Assembly (NCBI RefSeq): GCF_015832195.1
Contig: NC_052027.1
Location: 2,232,001 to 2,296,000, forward strand
Reading direction: 5' to 3'
Origin: Motacilla alba alba
Lineage: Eukaryota; Chordata; Aves; Passeriformes; Motacillidae
Length of the DNA: 64,000 bases
In this document: piece by piece, positions 13,001 through 24,855 of the stretch
Position numbering within the stretch: position 1 is the first letter of the stretch
Layout: each line of letters begins with the position of its first letter
Notes under the pieces: model-generated
Told to the model about the DNA's origin: nothing
Seen by the model: only the letters and a program-made list of their open reading frames with translations
The model's database searches: none
Position numbers and translations under genes: made by a program

Positions 13001-15756
13001 GGTGGGCACATGGGCACCGTCCTCCCCTTTCCTGCAGGAAGGACCCAGACCTGCTCAGTAAAGGCCACAATTTGATCCTTTCCTTTCAAAATCTGCTCCA
13101 GCTGCCTTTCCCTAACGAGTACAGGTTATTCCTTTATCCTATAATGTTTGGGTAGCAGAAAGAAGATAGAAAAATACAGTTATATTGTAAAAGAGATAGA
13201 AAAATACATGTCTCCCATAAAAGAAATACCTTTGTTGTGCCTTTCCTTCCCCCCCTCTTTGTTGCTGTTCTTCACATTGATTAAATCTTCATTTAGCTTC
13301 ATCGTTTTTCTCAGGTTTCGTCTCGCATGCTCACTACACCTGGTTTCATAATCTGTTGTCATGGAAATCAGACAGATGTCAAAAACATGCCTTTGTCACT
13401 TAATTGTGGAATCCACACAAGAGAAAGAAGAATGGAGAGAAGTTTTGCAGGTTAAAGCAAAACAAGAAGACAATAGTGAGCTAAACCCCCCCCAAATTCC
13501 CTTTCACACGGATCATTGTTCCCACTGCAGCCCCTGGGGAATGAAAACTTGCTGAGATTGGTTCTGTGAGCTCACTTCTCTCTGTCATTTTGGGACTAAA
13601 GGCTCCTGCCCCCTGTCCTTGGCAGGATTTGGTGGCACAGGAGCAGATGTGTCTGTGCAGGGAGGATCCCTGGCTAAGCTGGGTTTGAGGTGCTCGGGGA
13701 GCTCCAGCCCTGGCACAGCATCAGAGGGTTCACACCTTTTAATCCACCATCAAGAGCACAACAAGAACAACCCCAAGGCTCAATCCCTAATATCCAGCAG
13801 GATGGGTGCTACTGTTAGGTTGGATGTGACTTGTGACACGTGATCAGGATCTAAGAAGAAAAAAATTGTTATTTTGTGTGTTTTCTAACTTATATACTTT
13901 AACAAAGCACGATTTGTAGTCATTAACTACATCACAATAACTTATTACATTCATTGGTGTAAAGCAATTAGTGTCAATATAATTGGCAAAAGTTTTACAG
14001 ACATTTAATAAGGCACATTTACACATCTACCTATGCACGTAGTCTGGCTTGCAGAAATTTTTATGTATTCTTTTTTTAATCTGTTTTTATGCTGAGCGTT
14101 TTGTCTTCTTCCTTGCTATGGATACACTCAAAAATCATCAACTGTTATTTGTTTCAGCTTTTCCTTCAGGCCAGCTGTCAAGCCCCTCCATGGATGGGCA
14201 GAGCAGCCCCAGCTCCCAGCAGAGGAAATGGATTTCAGTCCTTGCTGAGCCTGTTGGGTGGCCGAGGTTTGGTGTCACCAAGGCAGGGGTGACGTCCTGA
14301 TAGAGCACTGAGCTTGGCTTTGCCCCAGAATGCTGTGACCCAGCCATGTGTCTTTATCTTAGCTGAAGAGTGGGGTGGAAATGCAGCCCCAAGGTAAAAT
14401 GGTGTCAAACCAGGCCAGCCCTAGGGCTGGAAACAGAGGCAGCCACCTGTGCTTCTTGCTCGGGTACTGCTCTTGTGCCCAAGGTTTATCACACCAGCAT
14501 CACAGCAAAAAATTAAGGAATTCTGTGCTTTTAGTGCTCACCAGCTCCGTTGAGGACATCACCTTCCATGTGTGTTCACACAGCAGCTCTCCAGTCACCT
14601 GGTTATATTCCCTTCTATTTTTTTTTCAGGTTCCTACTAAGTACAGAATAGATTTTTTTATGCTTGTTACAAGAGTAGCCCATGATATCTGCTTATACAT
14701 CTATTTTAAAATGTCAGCCAGACAAATGAACCTTGCTAAAATAATGCTGGATCTACAGAAATTCCCTGCGCACAGGAAATTTGCAGTGATTCCTTGCAGC
14801 TGGATCCTGCTTTGCAAATTAACCACAGCAACTCTTGTTGGAAACAAAGAGGTTTGGTTTTTTTTAAGGTATAAAAATACATCTGAGTGTGTGTTAATTT
14901 AGGTAAAGCAATGAAATGCAGGATTGAAATGAGGATGGAAGGAATGAGCCTGGAGCACTGATTTGGGCTTGAATTTGCTGAGTGTGGCGGTGGAGGGAAC
15001 AACCTTGAATTACAAATTGAGCACATCTGTCCAGGCACCACTGAGACACAGCTCACACAAACCTCAGTGCCCACGACTTCACACAGCCCCTTTCCAGGTG
15101 ACAGCAGCATTTCCCAGAGCTCAGGAGCTGCAAAATCTTCAGGGAGCCCCTTCCTGCCGGGGATGTGCTGGGAGCTGCTGGGTCAGAGCTGCCCCAGGAG
15201 CTGCCGAGGCTCCCAAAGTGCCACGAGCACCACTCAGCATCCAGCAGGCTCTGAATATTTCATCCAGCACAATGAATTGTGGCTTTTCAGGATTAATTCA
15301 TATTGCTGCAACCACGCTGGCGTTGGGGAAGGGTGAAATTAACGTGTTATTTATGCTGAAATGACGGGGAGGCGCGAGCGGTGTTCCTGGAAGGCTGGCA
15401 AACGGAATAATTTTGAATAAATTATTGATGGTTTTAAAAGCCTTGCCTATTGATTACAGGTTATGCTCTTAGATTAAAAGAGTGCAGCTAAGTCCTGTCA
15501 GAGTCTTTCAAAGTCAGAGTTCATCAGAGTAAACCAGTGGCACTGTGCTGTAACCCAGAGCAGCCAGAGAAGAGGAAAAGTTTAAAAATTGCTTTCTGGC
15601 ATCAAGCCCTTCTGTTTATCATTATTTTTTCCTTCCAAAAACGACTCTAGAAGCAAATTTATTGAGTATTCCAGGAAATTAAATAAAACTACAAGAGGTG
15701 CAGCAAGTTCTCCATGACTGCGCATGGTTTGAGTGCTCTGCTCTGGCTGAGGAGGT
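10002..15756. other. Repeat-poor non-coding stretch
   Basis: Nearly 6 kb holds no CR1, LTR or gene that I can recognise. The longest frame (14375-14902, 175 codons) has no recognisable domain and overlaps a minus-strand frame. AT-rich complex blocks at about 10330-10720, 13840-14060 and 15400-15500 look like non-repetitive DNA. The last contains ATTGATTACAGG, a PBX/HOX-like string. Nothing here is firm enough to call. Confidence 0.4.
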
Positions 15757-15836
15757 GGTGATGGGTCAAAGGCTGGACCCGATGGTCCTGGGGGAGTTTT
15801 CCCACCTTAAGGACTCTGGGATTCCATTCTGTGACT
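15757..15836 (+). mobile_element. CR1 LINE 3' end, short remnant
   Basis: Only the last 80 bases remain. They read GGTCAAAGGCTGGACCCGAT, a GTCCTGGGGGAGTTTTCCCA block, and a degenerate ATTCCATTCTGTGACTG tail. The form with GGTTGGACTCGATGAT belongs to a CR1 3'-end type different from the common AAACCATTCTGGGATT type in this window. Confidence 0.8.
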
Positions 15837-17246
15837 GGGTCAGTGTTGGTGCTGGGCGATCTCTCCCTCAGACAACCACATTAGCTGCTCCAGCTGAGTG
15901 TGAGGAGCAGAGTGACCATGGCAGTAACTCAGCTCCTGGATTTTCCCCTCACTCTCACTCCAAGTTCTCTGAAATCCTCTTTGTTTCAAACCCAGAGGCA
16001 GCATCACCACGGACTTTTCCCAGTTTCCTCCTGGATAACTGAAGGATCCTAATTCTGTGTTTAGTTTTGATTCTGCTCCTTCACACAGTGTGCTGTGGCC
16101 ATGTGCATTTCACCCTAGAGGTCTTCAGCAAATTCCTGTAATTACTTCTCCCCATCTCACGTTCATTTATTCCAACTGAAATTATCTCTGAACATTAGTT
16201 CCATTTGCTAAATCTCTTCTTGCTTTATTAACTTTAATCAAACTGATATATTCTGCTAAATGAAAGGTGGTCTGGATGCCCATACCTGGCTCAGCCACCT
16301 TCCCAGGGGGAAACACCCTCTTGAAACAGCGACACGAGTTAATTTTGCAATTATCAGGATGGAATTTGGCCGCTGTAATTTCGGTTATTGAGCAGTTGCC
16401 ACCGGTGCCATTTAAAAGCTGCTGCAAAAGAGATCTGAAAAAAAAATCCCATGTGCAGTCACTTGAATTTCAAAGTGAGCTCTGTGCGCCATGGAGATGC
16501 ATCTCCACCACTGTTTGCTTTTCATGGGGTTTAGAGGGAAGGGAGATTCGGCTGGGCAAAGTGCACTCCCTGCTCATGGAGGGATGTGATTAAAGGAAGG
16601 GAAAGAGAAAGGGTTTGGCTTTCATTCGTGTTTATTTTTAGAATTGGTGAGCTGCACAGATTCTGTGGTATTGGGGAAACACAAAAGGCTGGTTAAACAC
16701 TTTATAACTCAGATTGCTGCTAAGGAAAAAACTCCCAGAATGGGGAGAAAAAAAAAAAAAACCCACATGAGAAGGATGACAGCTTTAAAAATCCTCATTA
16801 AAATCAACCCAAGCAGACCTCTCAAACCATTTTGACTTCAATTAGTGTGCTTTGCTGTGTCAAACACACATCCACTGCCCAGCCCTGTTCCCATGGCAGG
16901 CAGGAGAAATCTTGGCCCTTGTCTGAACAGAAGGGAGCAGGAGTTCAAGAGTCAAGCCAGAGATCTCAGAAGAACAGATAAAAGCTCAGCCTCCAGCTCC
17001 TGTTTTCAGTGTGTTCAAGCTAGGTTGATAACTGGAAAAAGTTGATTTTTTTTTAATACATACACATAGCAATATTTAAAATACCAAGGTAAATTTATGT
17101 TGCTGCTGTTTATTGTCTATCTGAATTCCTACTTGGAAAGATGAAGGGAGGGAATGTCCTCCTTTGTGCCATCATAACTAACAGAAGCTTTGATTTTTGG
17201 GGTGTTTTTGGCAATATAAAAGCAGTGCTAAAGCTCAGGGATTGCA
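15837..17246. other. Unique non-coding sequence
   Basis: No gene or interspersed repeat is recognised. A poly-A run lies near 16746-16761 and a T run near 17045-17054. The short frames are unsupported. Confidence 0.45.
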
Positions 17247-17536
17247 AATATACATGTATATATACATCTATATATCTATATCTATATCTATATCTATATC
17301 TATGATATATCTATATCTATCTATATCTATATATCTATATTTATATCTATATCTAATATATATTTATATCTATATATATTTACATATCTATCTATATCTA
17401 TACCTAATCTATATATATTCATATTTATATCTATATGTGTATGTAAATGTATATTTATATTTATATTTATATTTATATACAACTATACTTATATCTATAC
17501 TTAGATTTATTTATTTCTTTAGATATTTATATTTAC
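17247..17536. repeat. Large TATATC/TATTTA simple-repeat array
   Basis: About 290 bases are built from TATC, TATATC and TATTTA units in changing phase. TATATC-type units dominate up to about 17400 and ATATTT-type units after it. The 119-codon plus-strand frame across it is a string of isoleucine, tyrosine, leucine and serine generated by the repeat and is not a gene. Confidence 0.95.
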
Positions 17537-20010
17537 TTTGGGATATTTCCCAGTAATGCACAAAAAGTACTTTGTCACAATGAACTGAGCTCCTCCTGAA
17601 GCACACCTCTGCTGTGTGTCAGATTTTGGGGCTGAATAATGAATTGATTGGGACAAACACAATGAGGTGGAGAAGAAAAGGCTGTCACGGGCAGGATGAG
17701 GGGCCTGGCACGACACACAATTAATGAACTTTCTGTGCCAACAAAGAGCAGAGGAAAGTGCAGAACAGACATTTCTCGTGTGATTTCTGACTCTGCTCTG
17801 CCTCAGCTGCTGGTCAGTTCTGAGCTGTCTCTGGAACATGCCTGGGGCTGGTTCTGCTTTTTAATTGGGACCAAAAATCACCAAGCTCATGCAGGAGCAC
17901 CTAAAACCCAGCTGGAACGGAAATGGCGAGGAAATCACTGCCCTTGCAGCTCCTGGTCCAACAGCAGCAAATCCATCATTAGCCAATTTCTGGAAGCATT
18001 TTTACTGCTCTCAGAGATTCCCGGGTTTCTGGGATAGCAGCAGGGATATTTACTGGTGTGTTTGGAAATTGCTGCAGTTTCTGGCTCAGTCCCAGGGGAA
18101 TTTGTAACCCTACAAAGAAATGGGGCAGGAATGAGCCGTGGAGTGCCCGGGCAGGATCCCAGCTGCAGAATTTGATCCCTGCTGTGTTCACGGATGTGGG
18201 ATCCACCTTTTCAATGGCACAAATAAATTCCCTCCCAGTGCTTTCCCAGGAGTGGATTCAGGCAATGTGGAGCTCAGGATCCATCCCACTTTTGTCTCCG
18301 CTCTCATTGCGAATTCCTACACTCCCTGTAGGATTTGCCTTCCCTCCTTCCTCCTATCTGGACAAGAAAGTTTTAGAAGGGCTAAAAAAAAAAAAACAAC
18401 TTCAATTCTTTTGCACAAGAATCTGAGCTTATCAATAAATAAGGAAAAAGCAACAGGAAAAAGAATAGCGAGGGGGAAATAATAAAAATAAAATTATGTT
18501 TCCAAGCCTTAGGAGCCTTCAGCCCTTTTTATTTTTTTCCAGGCACATCTCTAATCCTCCCACTGCCTCCCAAAGAGAGCTTTGCTAACCTGTGGAAGTT
18601 TGATAGCTGGCCTCTTTTGTCCTGAATTTATCGTTGTAGAAGTCCCATTGCAGGTTTGAAAATTAATAACAGCACAGTCCCTGTACCTTACCTGAGTGAA
18701 TCTGATGTATTTTCATGCTGTTCATCTTCAAATATCTGGACTGGTACTTTCCACTCTCCCTCAAGAGAAGATTTAAATCTCTCAGTCACATACTGGGAAG
18801 CAAGTTATCATTTTTAAGGCTTTGTTGTAAGACTCAGACCCTTGCTGGTCTAATTATGTGTTAGGTAAAAACACAGGAGATGTTTATCTCCTACATCAGT
18901 TGTCTTGTAAAATCAGAAATCTAAAACAACCCTGTGGAAGCTGATAAGCCAAAGGGGAAAAGAAATGCCCTGATAGCACAGACAAATAGGACAGACCCAC
19001 ATTAACGTCTGGTTTTGGAAAGGATTGCTACAAATCCTCTCCAAACAAGGATTTCTGAGAACAAGGAGCCACTTTTAGACATCTCTGAACTTGTTCCCTT
19101 TAAACTGAGTCACACTCACAGTGTTTGTAATGGATGGATCATTCCTGAAGTTTCTTAAATGTGACAAAAATATAAATCACCTGGAATCCACATTCCAGGC
19201 ACTGCATTATTTAATATTAATATGTGTTAGCTGATCCTTTTACCCTCTGTAAGCCATCTAAATGTAAGGTTGAAAATATCAAGGTCTGCTAATTAACATC
19301 TTAACGTGATTGATGTCTTATTTTGATTACTTCAATTTTACAGCATTTAATTTGAGACTGTGCACAGGTCTCTCATGTCAGCAGCTGTATCATTTATACA
19401 AAGAGTGAAGCCTTTTTTTTTTTTTACAGCAATTTTTAGTAAAGGAAGTTACTCTAACCCAGCAAAAAAAAAAAAAAAAATCCAGTTTTCTGCCACTGGT
19501 TGCTTAAAGCATTTTGTTTTCAAGATGACTTTAAAATAAGAAATCCTAATGAATGGAGGAGCCAGTGTCTTCACAGATATCATCCATCTTCCTAGGAAAC
19601 AATCTTTACAACCAGAGTAGAATTGCCACAAGGAAAAATTTAAAAAAACCCATCAAAATATGAAGAAAATAAGAAAAATAAAAATATTCAAAATACACAG
19701 TGTTGCTAATGAAGAAAATTGCAGAGGTGCACATAAATAATTAAAAAACCTCTGTGTAAAGAAATGTGTTTTCTTGATAGTGGAACAGTGTTAAATCATG
19801 CCGTTTTAGCATTCAGGAGCCCATGAGTGTTAAGATTTAGGAGATGGACAGGGCACACTCCTCATGGCCGTTCACCCAGAGCAGCAGGGCAGAGGTGGGG
19901 AATTTTTGGCCAGGACATCAGGGACCTTGTACAGGTCTCCTGAAAATACAGCTTTGAACTGAAGTAATTCGGGTGTATCCGAGTGGGGGCCGTGTGTCTG
20001 GAAAGAGGCT
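17537..20010. other. Unique non-coding sequence
   Basis: No gene or interspersed repeat is recognised. Poly-A or poly-T runs occur near 18385-18397, 19412-19426 and 19465-19481. Frames up to 122 codons overlap on both strands near 17520-18480 and are unsupported. Confidence 0.45.
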
Positions 20011-20043
20011 TCAAATCAAATCAAATCAAATCAAATCAAATCA
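20011..20043. repeat. TCAAA pentanucleotide microsatellite
   Basis: Six perfect copies of TCAAA and a partial seventh. The flanks are unique sequence. Confidence 0.97.
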
Positions 20044-20365
20044 GTTCTGGCCAGGGCCAGGGCTCAGGGTCTAATCTCTAAAGATTTTGTGGAAAATCCT
20101 TCCAGGTATTGGGCAGTGTTAAGGCAGTATCTCTTTTCAGGGCTGTATCTGTATCAGGATCAGAAGGAAGTGATGAAGCACAAATAAAAAATTCCTTTGC
20201 AGCCCAAATTTTTTGGAAATTCAGCTGAATTCTAGAAATGTCCCCAGAGTGATCAGGCCAGGCTGTGGAGGAGGGGACACTCCCTCCTAACTGTGAAAAT
20301 CAAAACCCCACTGGCAGCTCCCTGAACCCACAACTCCCTGGTTCTTCCATTCCCTCCTAGCCTGG

Positions 20366-20368
<3 letters not shown>

Positions 20369-20425
<57 letters not shown>
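20369..20425. repeat. AAT trinucleotide microsatellite, 19 units
   Basis: Nineteen uninterrupted AAT units. The poly-isoleucine and poly-leucine frames read from the minus strand here are repeat artefacts. Uninterrupted length suggests recent instability and probable length polymorphism. Confidence 0.98.
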
Positions 20426-20426
<1 letters not shown>

Positions 20427-20590
20427 GAAATAAAAGTAAAAATAAAATCAAAATAATAAATAAACAAATAAAAATAAAAATAACAATAAAAATAAAAATG
20501 AAAATGAAAATAAAAATAAAATAAAAATAGAAAATAAAAAATAAAAAATAAAAAAATAAAAATACAAAACCAGAAATAAAAATAATAAGT
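20426..20590. repeat. A-rich AAATA/AAAATA degenerate repeat
   Basis: It directly follows the AAT run and consists of A-rich AAATA, AAAATA and AAATG-like units without strict periodicity. It looks like a decayed continuation of the same simple-repeat locus. Confidence 0.9.
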
Positions 20591-21324
20591 CTTGAGAAGT
20601 AGTGTGGAATAAATGCAGGTTGCTGTTTTCCAGTGCAGGGATAGCTGGGGGATGAGCCCAAAACCCTGGGAGCCACCCAGGGTTAGGAAAGCCCTACTCA
20701 AGCCCTGATTTAAATGGCAAAGCAGCTCTTTGACTTATGTGGGAATGGATTGAATTCCCAAAAGAGGGAACTCTCAGAGAGCGTATTTCAATATCCTGTG
20801 TCCAGAGCCATAAAGAGAGCAGGGCTGGAGTCATCCCTCTCCCCAAAACCCCGAGTGCAGCCACTGCAGTTTTCCTGTAAGAATCCCTCAGCACCTGGGC
20901 AGCTGCTGAGCTCCAAAGCCTGGCACTGTTCTGGAATGCTCTTTCCTTCATGGATCCCTCCCCAAACTCTGGAAGTGCCCCACAAAGCTCCTGGCCCTAC
21001 CTGCAGCCCCAGGAGCAGCTGGCACAGGGCAGGGATGAAGGAGATATAAAAACCCCTCTCCACAGCTAGGGGGATGCAAAAAACCCAGGCTGGTCCATGC
21101 TGGTGGAGTTTTTCTTTTCAATGAGAGTGGTTTGGAGCTCGGTGCGTTGTCAAAAGTCAGCTGAATCCGTGGAGATCAGAAATTGTCTGATGTCAGGGTC
21201 ATTGGGATTAATCACAGGGTGTTGTTTTAACCACAGGGATTCCTCTGGCTCTTGCTTCTGTCAGCAGCTAGAGAGGTGAATTCGTGCTTCAGGGGGACTT
21301 TCCATGGCATTTGTTTCCTTAGGA
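20591..21324. other. Unique non-coding sequence
   Basis: No gene or repeat is recognised. Two frames on opposite strands (about 20694-21063) overlap and have no family resemblance. Confidence 0.45.
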
Positions 21325-21458
21325 CAGAGAAATTGTGGCTGTCCCATCCCTGGAAGAGTCCAAGGACAGGGCTTGGAGCAACCTGGGACAGTGGAAGTTG
21401 TCCCTGCCCATGGAAATCGATGATTTTTAAGCTCCCTTCCAACCCAAACCATCCAGAG
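21325..21458 (+). mobile_element. CR1 LINE, 5'-truncated 3' end
   Basis: It shows AGAGAAATTGTGGCTGTCCC, ATCCCTGGAAGAGTCCAAGG, AGCAACCTGGGACAGTGGAA, GTCCCTGCCCATGG, and CTCCCTTCCAACCCAAACCA. The final octamer repeat is decayed. The 'aagctgtggctg / ccctggaagtgtccaagg' form differs from the 'agcagctggggctg' form elsewhere, which suggests another subfamily. Confidence 0.92.
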
Positions 21459-21984
21459 ATCAGCATTGATACAAGGAAATCAGTTTTTAGGAGAAACAGG
21501 ACACAGTAGTGGAGTATCAGACTGGATTCCAGCAAGTGTCCCTCTCACTGGAGCCTTGTTGGGCTGTGGTTTTTGGACGCTGGGATATTTCAAAAAGCAA
21601 CATTTCGTGTGTGGTCTGGGCACATTTTAGATGTGCTCTAAATAACAGGAGAAAGAGAAGGATGTGTAGGAATGAGCTGCTGGAAGAGCAAACTAAGCAC
21701 AGGGCTGTTTATTGAGCCTCAGAATAATGAAAAGGGAGGCAAAAAGAGGAATTTAACTGGATTTCATCTTGTGCTCTGTGATATTTGCATTTTTTCAGAT
21801 CATGGCTCCTCGTACATCCCTCAGGATGGCTGGAAAAGCAGGAATGCTGTGGGAATCACGTGTCCTTGGTAGGGAAAGTAAATAAAAGTATCTTCAAAGC
21901 AGAGCCCAAACCAGAGCCAGGGCTGGCTGCAAATTATTTCCCTAATTAGAGGGTCAGCAGAAGTTCAAGAAGCTGAGTTTTGCA
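21459..21984. other. Unique non-coding sequence
   Basis: Nothing recognised. A 68-codon plus-strand frame is unsupported. Confidence 0.45.
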
Positions 21985-22130
21985 ATGGAATCAGAGAATC
22001 CTTAAGGGCTGAAGAGACCTCCAAGATCATCCAGCCCAACATTTCCCAGCACCCACTAAACCCCACCACAAAGGGCCACAGCCACTGGATTTTGGGAGCC
22101 TTTCCAGGGTTGGTGACTGCTCCGATTCCT
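21985..22130 (-). mobile_element. CR1 LINE 3' end, divergent older subfamily
   Basis: The plus strand shows GAATCAGAGAATCCTTAAGG, GAAGAGACCTCCAAGATCAT, CCAGCCCAACA, CACTAAACCCCACCACAAAG and GGGTTGGTGACTGCTCC. These match, in order, the reverse complement of an older widespread avian CR1 3' end (AGAGACCTCCAAGATCATC form). It is clearly different from the GGGACCTTAAAG copies. Confidence 0.82.
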
Positions 22131-23104
22131 CAATCAGCACCCAGGAGGTGCTGCCCTGTGTGTGAAACATGGGGAAAGCCTCACCTGGCAGCTGGGAGAG
22201 GAATCCTCCCTGTATTCCTCATTTTCAGTGTGTGCTCCATCAAATGCTGCACGTTCCAGGACTTCCCTTCTGCCTGCTCAGGAGATGTGTCTCTTGAAAT
22301 CTGCTCCCAGGATCCCTAGCTTTGATGAACCCTCCATCACCAGCTGGAATGGTCCTTTCCCCAAGCAATCTTCCTTGCTTATGCACCTCAATTTCTTCTC
22401 CCAGTCTGCTATTTTATCTTGAGCTAAAAATAGTGAGGGAAAAAAAAAAAATCAGAGTTTTAGTGAAAAAAAAATGCAAACCTCAATTATTTTCCATATC
22501 TTTTAGTAAAGAGTTTTTCCTTAAGGCAAGGCCAGCAAATATCTGTAAATCTCAAATTGTATCTTGGCTCAAAATACATTTTGTAAGTCAAACTCTACAA
22601 ATGAGCAATTGAAATGTGGCCCCATCTTTAGGAATTTCTTTATTATTTTATAATTAAACATTTCTAAAGCACTGGGCTCCACTCTGCATTTCCAAACAAT
22701 CCACAGCAAAGGCAGGAAGGGGGATAAATCACATTTTTACCTGCAAGAAGCATCTGATGGGCAGTAAAGTTGTCCAAGTAAGCCAGTATTACTCATGGTG
22801 CAGACCTGCAGTAGGAGAAAAATTGGAAGATTCCTCAAAACTGGAGATTTTTGTCACTGTCTTCATGGCATTTCTCTGAAACCCCCCAGGGACACTGAGG
22901 ACATTTGGGGACAGTGCTGTCTGTCCATGCCCTGGGGCGTCCCAAGCTCTGGCAGCTCTGGAGGAAATCCAGAACTGCAGCTTTTCCCTCTGCCTGGGTG
23001 TTTCTTCTGGCAGTATAATCCCATAAAACCTTGGGAATAAAGGGAAACCCCATTACCCTTAAAAACCTTGACAAAAAACCACCCTCAGCCAGGCCCAGTT
23101 TCCA
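22131..23104. other. Unique non-coding sequence
   Basis: No gene or repeat is recognised. It contains A runs at about 22440-22451 and 22466-22474. Confidence 0.45.
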
Positions 23105-23173
23105 CAGGATCATCAAATACCCTGAGTTGGAAGGGACCCATGAGGATCCCCAAAGTCCAGCTCCTGGAATTCC
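23105..23173 (-). mobile_element. CR1 LINE 3' terminus, short remnant
   Basis: The plus strand reads AGGATCATCAAATACCCTGA, GTTGGAAGGGACCCATGAGG, then AGTCCAGCTCCTGG. This is the reverse complement of the 'ggacccacaaggatc' CR1 terminus. The longer plus-strand copy at 36392-36725 has the same terminus type. Confidence 0.82.
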
Positions 23174-23221
23174 TCTCTGGTGAGAGGTTGGCCAACACAA
23201 TTCACACCTTCAGAGCTTCTG

Positions 23222-23302
23222 CCATGTGCCCAAAAATTCCACAGGGGTGTTGGGAGCACCAAAATTCCCCATGCCCAGGCTGTGCCAAAAATTCCACAGG
23301 GA
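23222..23302. repeat. Degenerate short direct repeats
   Basis: A block of the form GTGCC-CAAAAATTCCACAGG at about 23225-23245 recurs at 23281-23300 (TGTGCCAAAAATTCCACAGG). A weaker copy (GAGCACCAAAATTCCCCATG) lies between them. Spacing between the two good copies is about 56 bases. Confidence 0.75.
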
Positions 23303-23625
23303 AGATTTGGGCTGCCCTTAGGCTGGATGTGGCCACCAGTGACACCAGCAGCAGGTCCCAGCTGGGTGATAGGACCTGTGGAGCTGCTAAAACCAGGAAT
23401 TCCAGCTTCCTTTGATGGGAATGTATGAACACTGAAAGCTGACAGGATCCCCATGTGCAGACACAAAAACGCATCCAAAACCACACACGAACAATGGGAT
23501 TAGGGAGGAATAATAAATGCAGCGGTATAATTGGGGCACACCGACTCCAAAGCAGCAGAGCAGCACAAGTGCAGTGCAGAGAGGTGAGGGCAGCAGCCTC
23601 TCTGGTGATCTTGCAGGTTTGGAGA

Positions 23626-23695
23626 GGCGGGTGGAGCAGTTTGTTACCCTGGAGCCGCTCGGGCGGGCGCGGAGCGCGGATTTCCAATAAACGGA
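23626..23695. other. Small CpG-dense block
   Basis: Seven CpG dinucleotides fall within 23655-23679, and two more lie in the adjoining 25 bases. CpG is otherwise scarce in this window. The block is far too short for a canonical CpG island. It may be the remnant of one, part of an unrecognised repeat, or a promoter-proximal fragment. There is no supported gene beside it. Confidence 0.6.
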
Positions 23696-24662
23696 GACCT
23701 TCTGCTGCAGCTTATGTTGCTTTCTTCCTGCTGCTGTTCTGGGATTTATCTGGAGTTCACAGGCTGGGTAAAGTGGCCACTAATCTTCCAGCAGCACACT
23801 GAGAGCATTTTCAGCAGTGCAGCTGCTCAAGTCATTCCCGACCAGGCACAGGAGCCAGCCGGGAGGATTTGGGGGGATTTTTCTGTTCCAACAGGTGAAA
23901 GAAGATTTCTTCCCACCTGAAAATGTTGGGGAACAAATTTTGGCCTCACTTCAAGTGTTTCTCCTCACAGGAATTGAGCACAAACTTGAGTTTCCAGTTC
24001 GCTCCTGCTGATGCTCCTAGGCTGTCAGGGAAGGGATTTTGTGTGTGAATGGAATTGCCGTGAGAAACCACACACTGGGAAAAATAAACACACAGAATAA
24101 AAATAGAAGAGAAAGGCACCCAACAGAGGGAGAAATGCTCTCTCAGAACCCCCTGGGGAGGGCAGGATTAACGGAGTGTTTTGCTGTGGGTTAGGGTGCT
24201 TTATTTAGTGCTGCTGGGGATCTCCAGGTTGGTTTGTGGGTTGCACTCCAGAAAAGCAGAGGGAAGCGGGCTCCAGACCAGGCATCCCCTGTGCTGTACT
24301 GCTCCTCAACTTACCTGTACCCTTCCCTGTGCTTCCAGTCAGGATCTGCCTGCTGGCTGGGTCTAGAAAGAAGATTTTTGGTCAAAGATGCATTTTCCTG
24401 TAGCTGGGTGCTTTTTGCAAGCTCCCAGCATGGGGAATTCTTCATCTGCCCCTGGGAAAGAAAAGCAAGAATTAGTAAAGGACTGAACCATGTGGGGGGT
24501 TAATGGGACTTTAATTCCCATCAGGGAATTAATTATTAAATTATTAATTAAACAGGGGGTTTTGCCCCAAATCTGTGAGCGCAGAAGGGGGAGAAAGCCT
24601 GTGAGAGCAGTTTCAGAGCTGGACCTGCTGAGCTGCTCCTGAAGGGTTACAGGGCCCTGGAA

Positions 24663-24855
24663 CCATCAAGGGTGGAAAAGAGCTCTGAGACTGAGCCCAG
24701 CCTTTAATGCTCATCCCTAACCCATATCCCAGTGCCAAATCCACTCCCCTTTGGACACTGCCAGGGATGGGGATCTCCCCTGGGCACCTGTGCCAGCGCC
24801 TGACCCTCTTTTCCATGAGGAAATTTTTCCCAATAGTCACAAAACCCCAAATCCC
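24663..24855 (-). mobile_element. CR1 LINE fragment, divergent
   Basis: The plus strand aligns in order with a reversed older avian CR1. It has GGTGGAAAAGAGCTCTGAGA, a CCCTTTGGACACTGCCAGGG-like segment with GATGGGGATCTCC, CCTGGGCACCTGTGCCAGCG, then CCATGAGGAAATTTTTCCCA. The match is patchy, as expected of an old copy. Confidence 0.72.

Larger units (their letters stand above)
23174..24662. other. Unique sequence with local repeats and a CpG-dense block
   Basis: No gene is supported. The frame at 23455-23802 (115 codons) crosses a CpG-dense patch and has no known domain. The degenerate repeat at 23222-23302 and the CpG patch at 23626-23695 are listed separately. Confidence 0.45.

Noticed and set aside
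14620..14640. A polypyrimidine tract followed by CAGG that looks like a splice acceptor
   Set aside because: Such strings are frequent by chance, and no downstream exon with coding character follows.
14375..14902. A 175-codon plus-strand frame
   Set aside because: It has no recognisable domain or codon bias, a minus-strand frame overlaps it, and a T-rich tract interrupts the middle. Chance openness is more likely.
17197..17556. A 119-codon tyrosine/isoleucine-rich frame
   Set aside because: It is a translation of the TATATC array.
20287..20701. Minus-strand frames with long isoleucine, leucine and phenylalanine runs, resembling membrane segments
   Set aside because: The hydrophobic runs are translations of the AAT and AAATA simple repeats.
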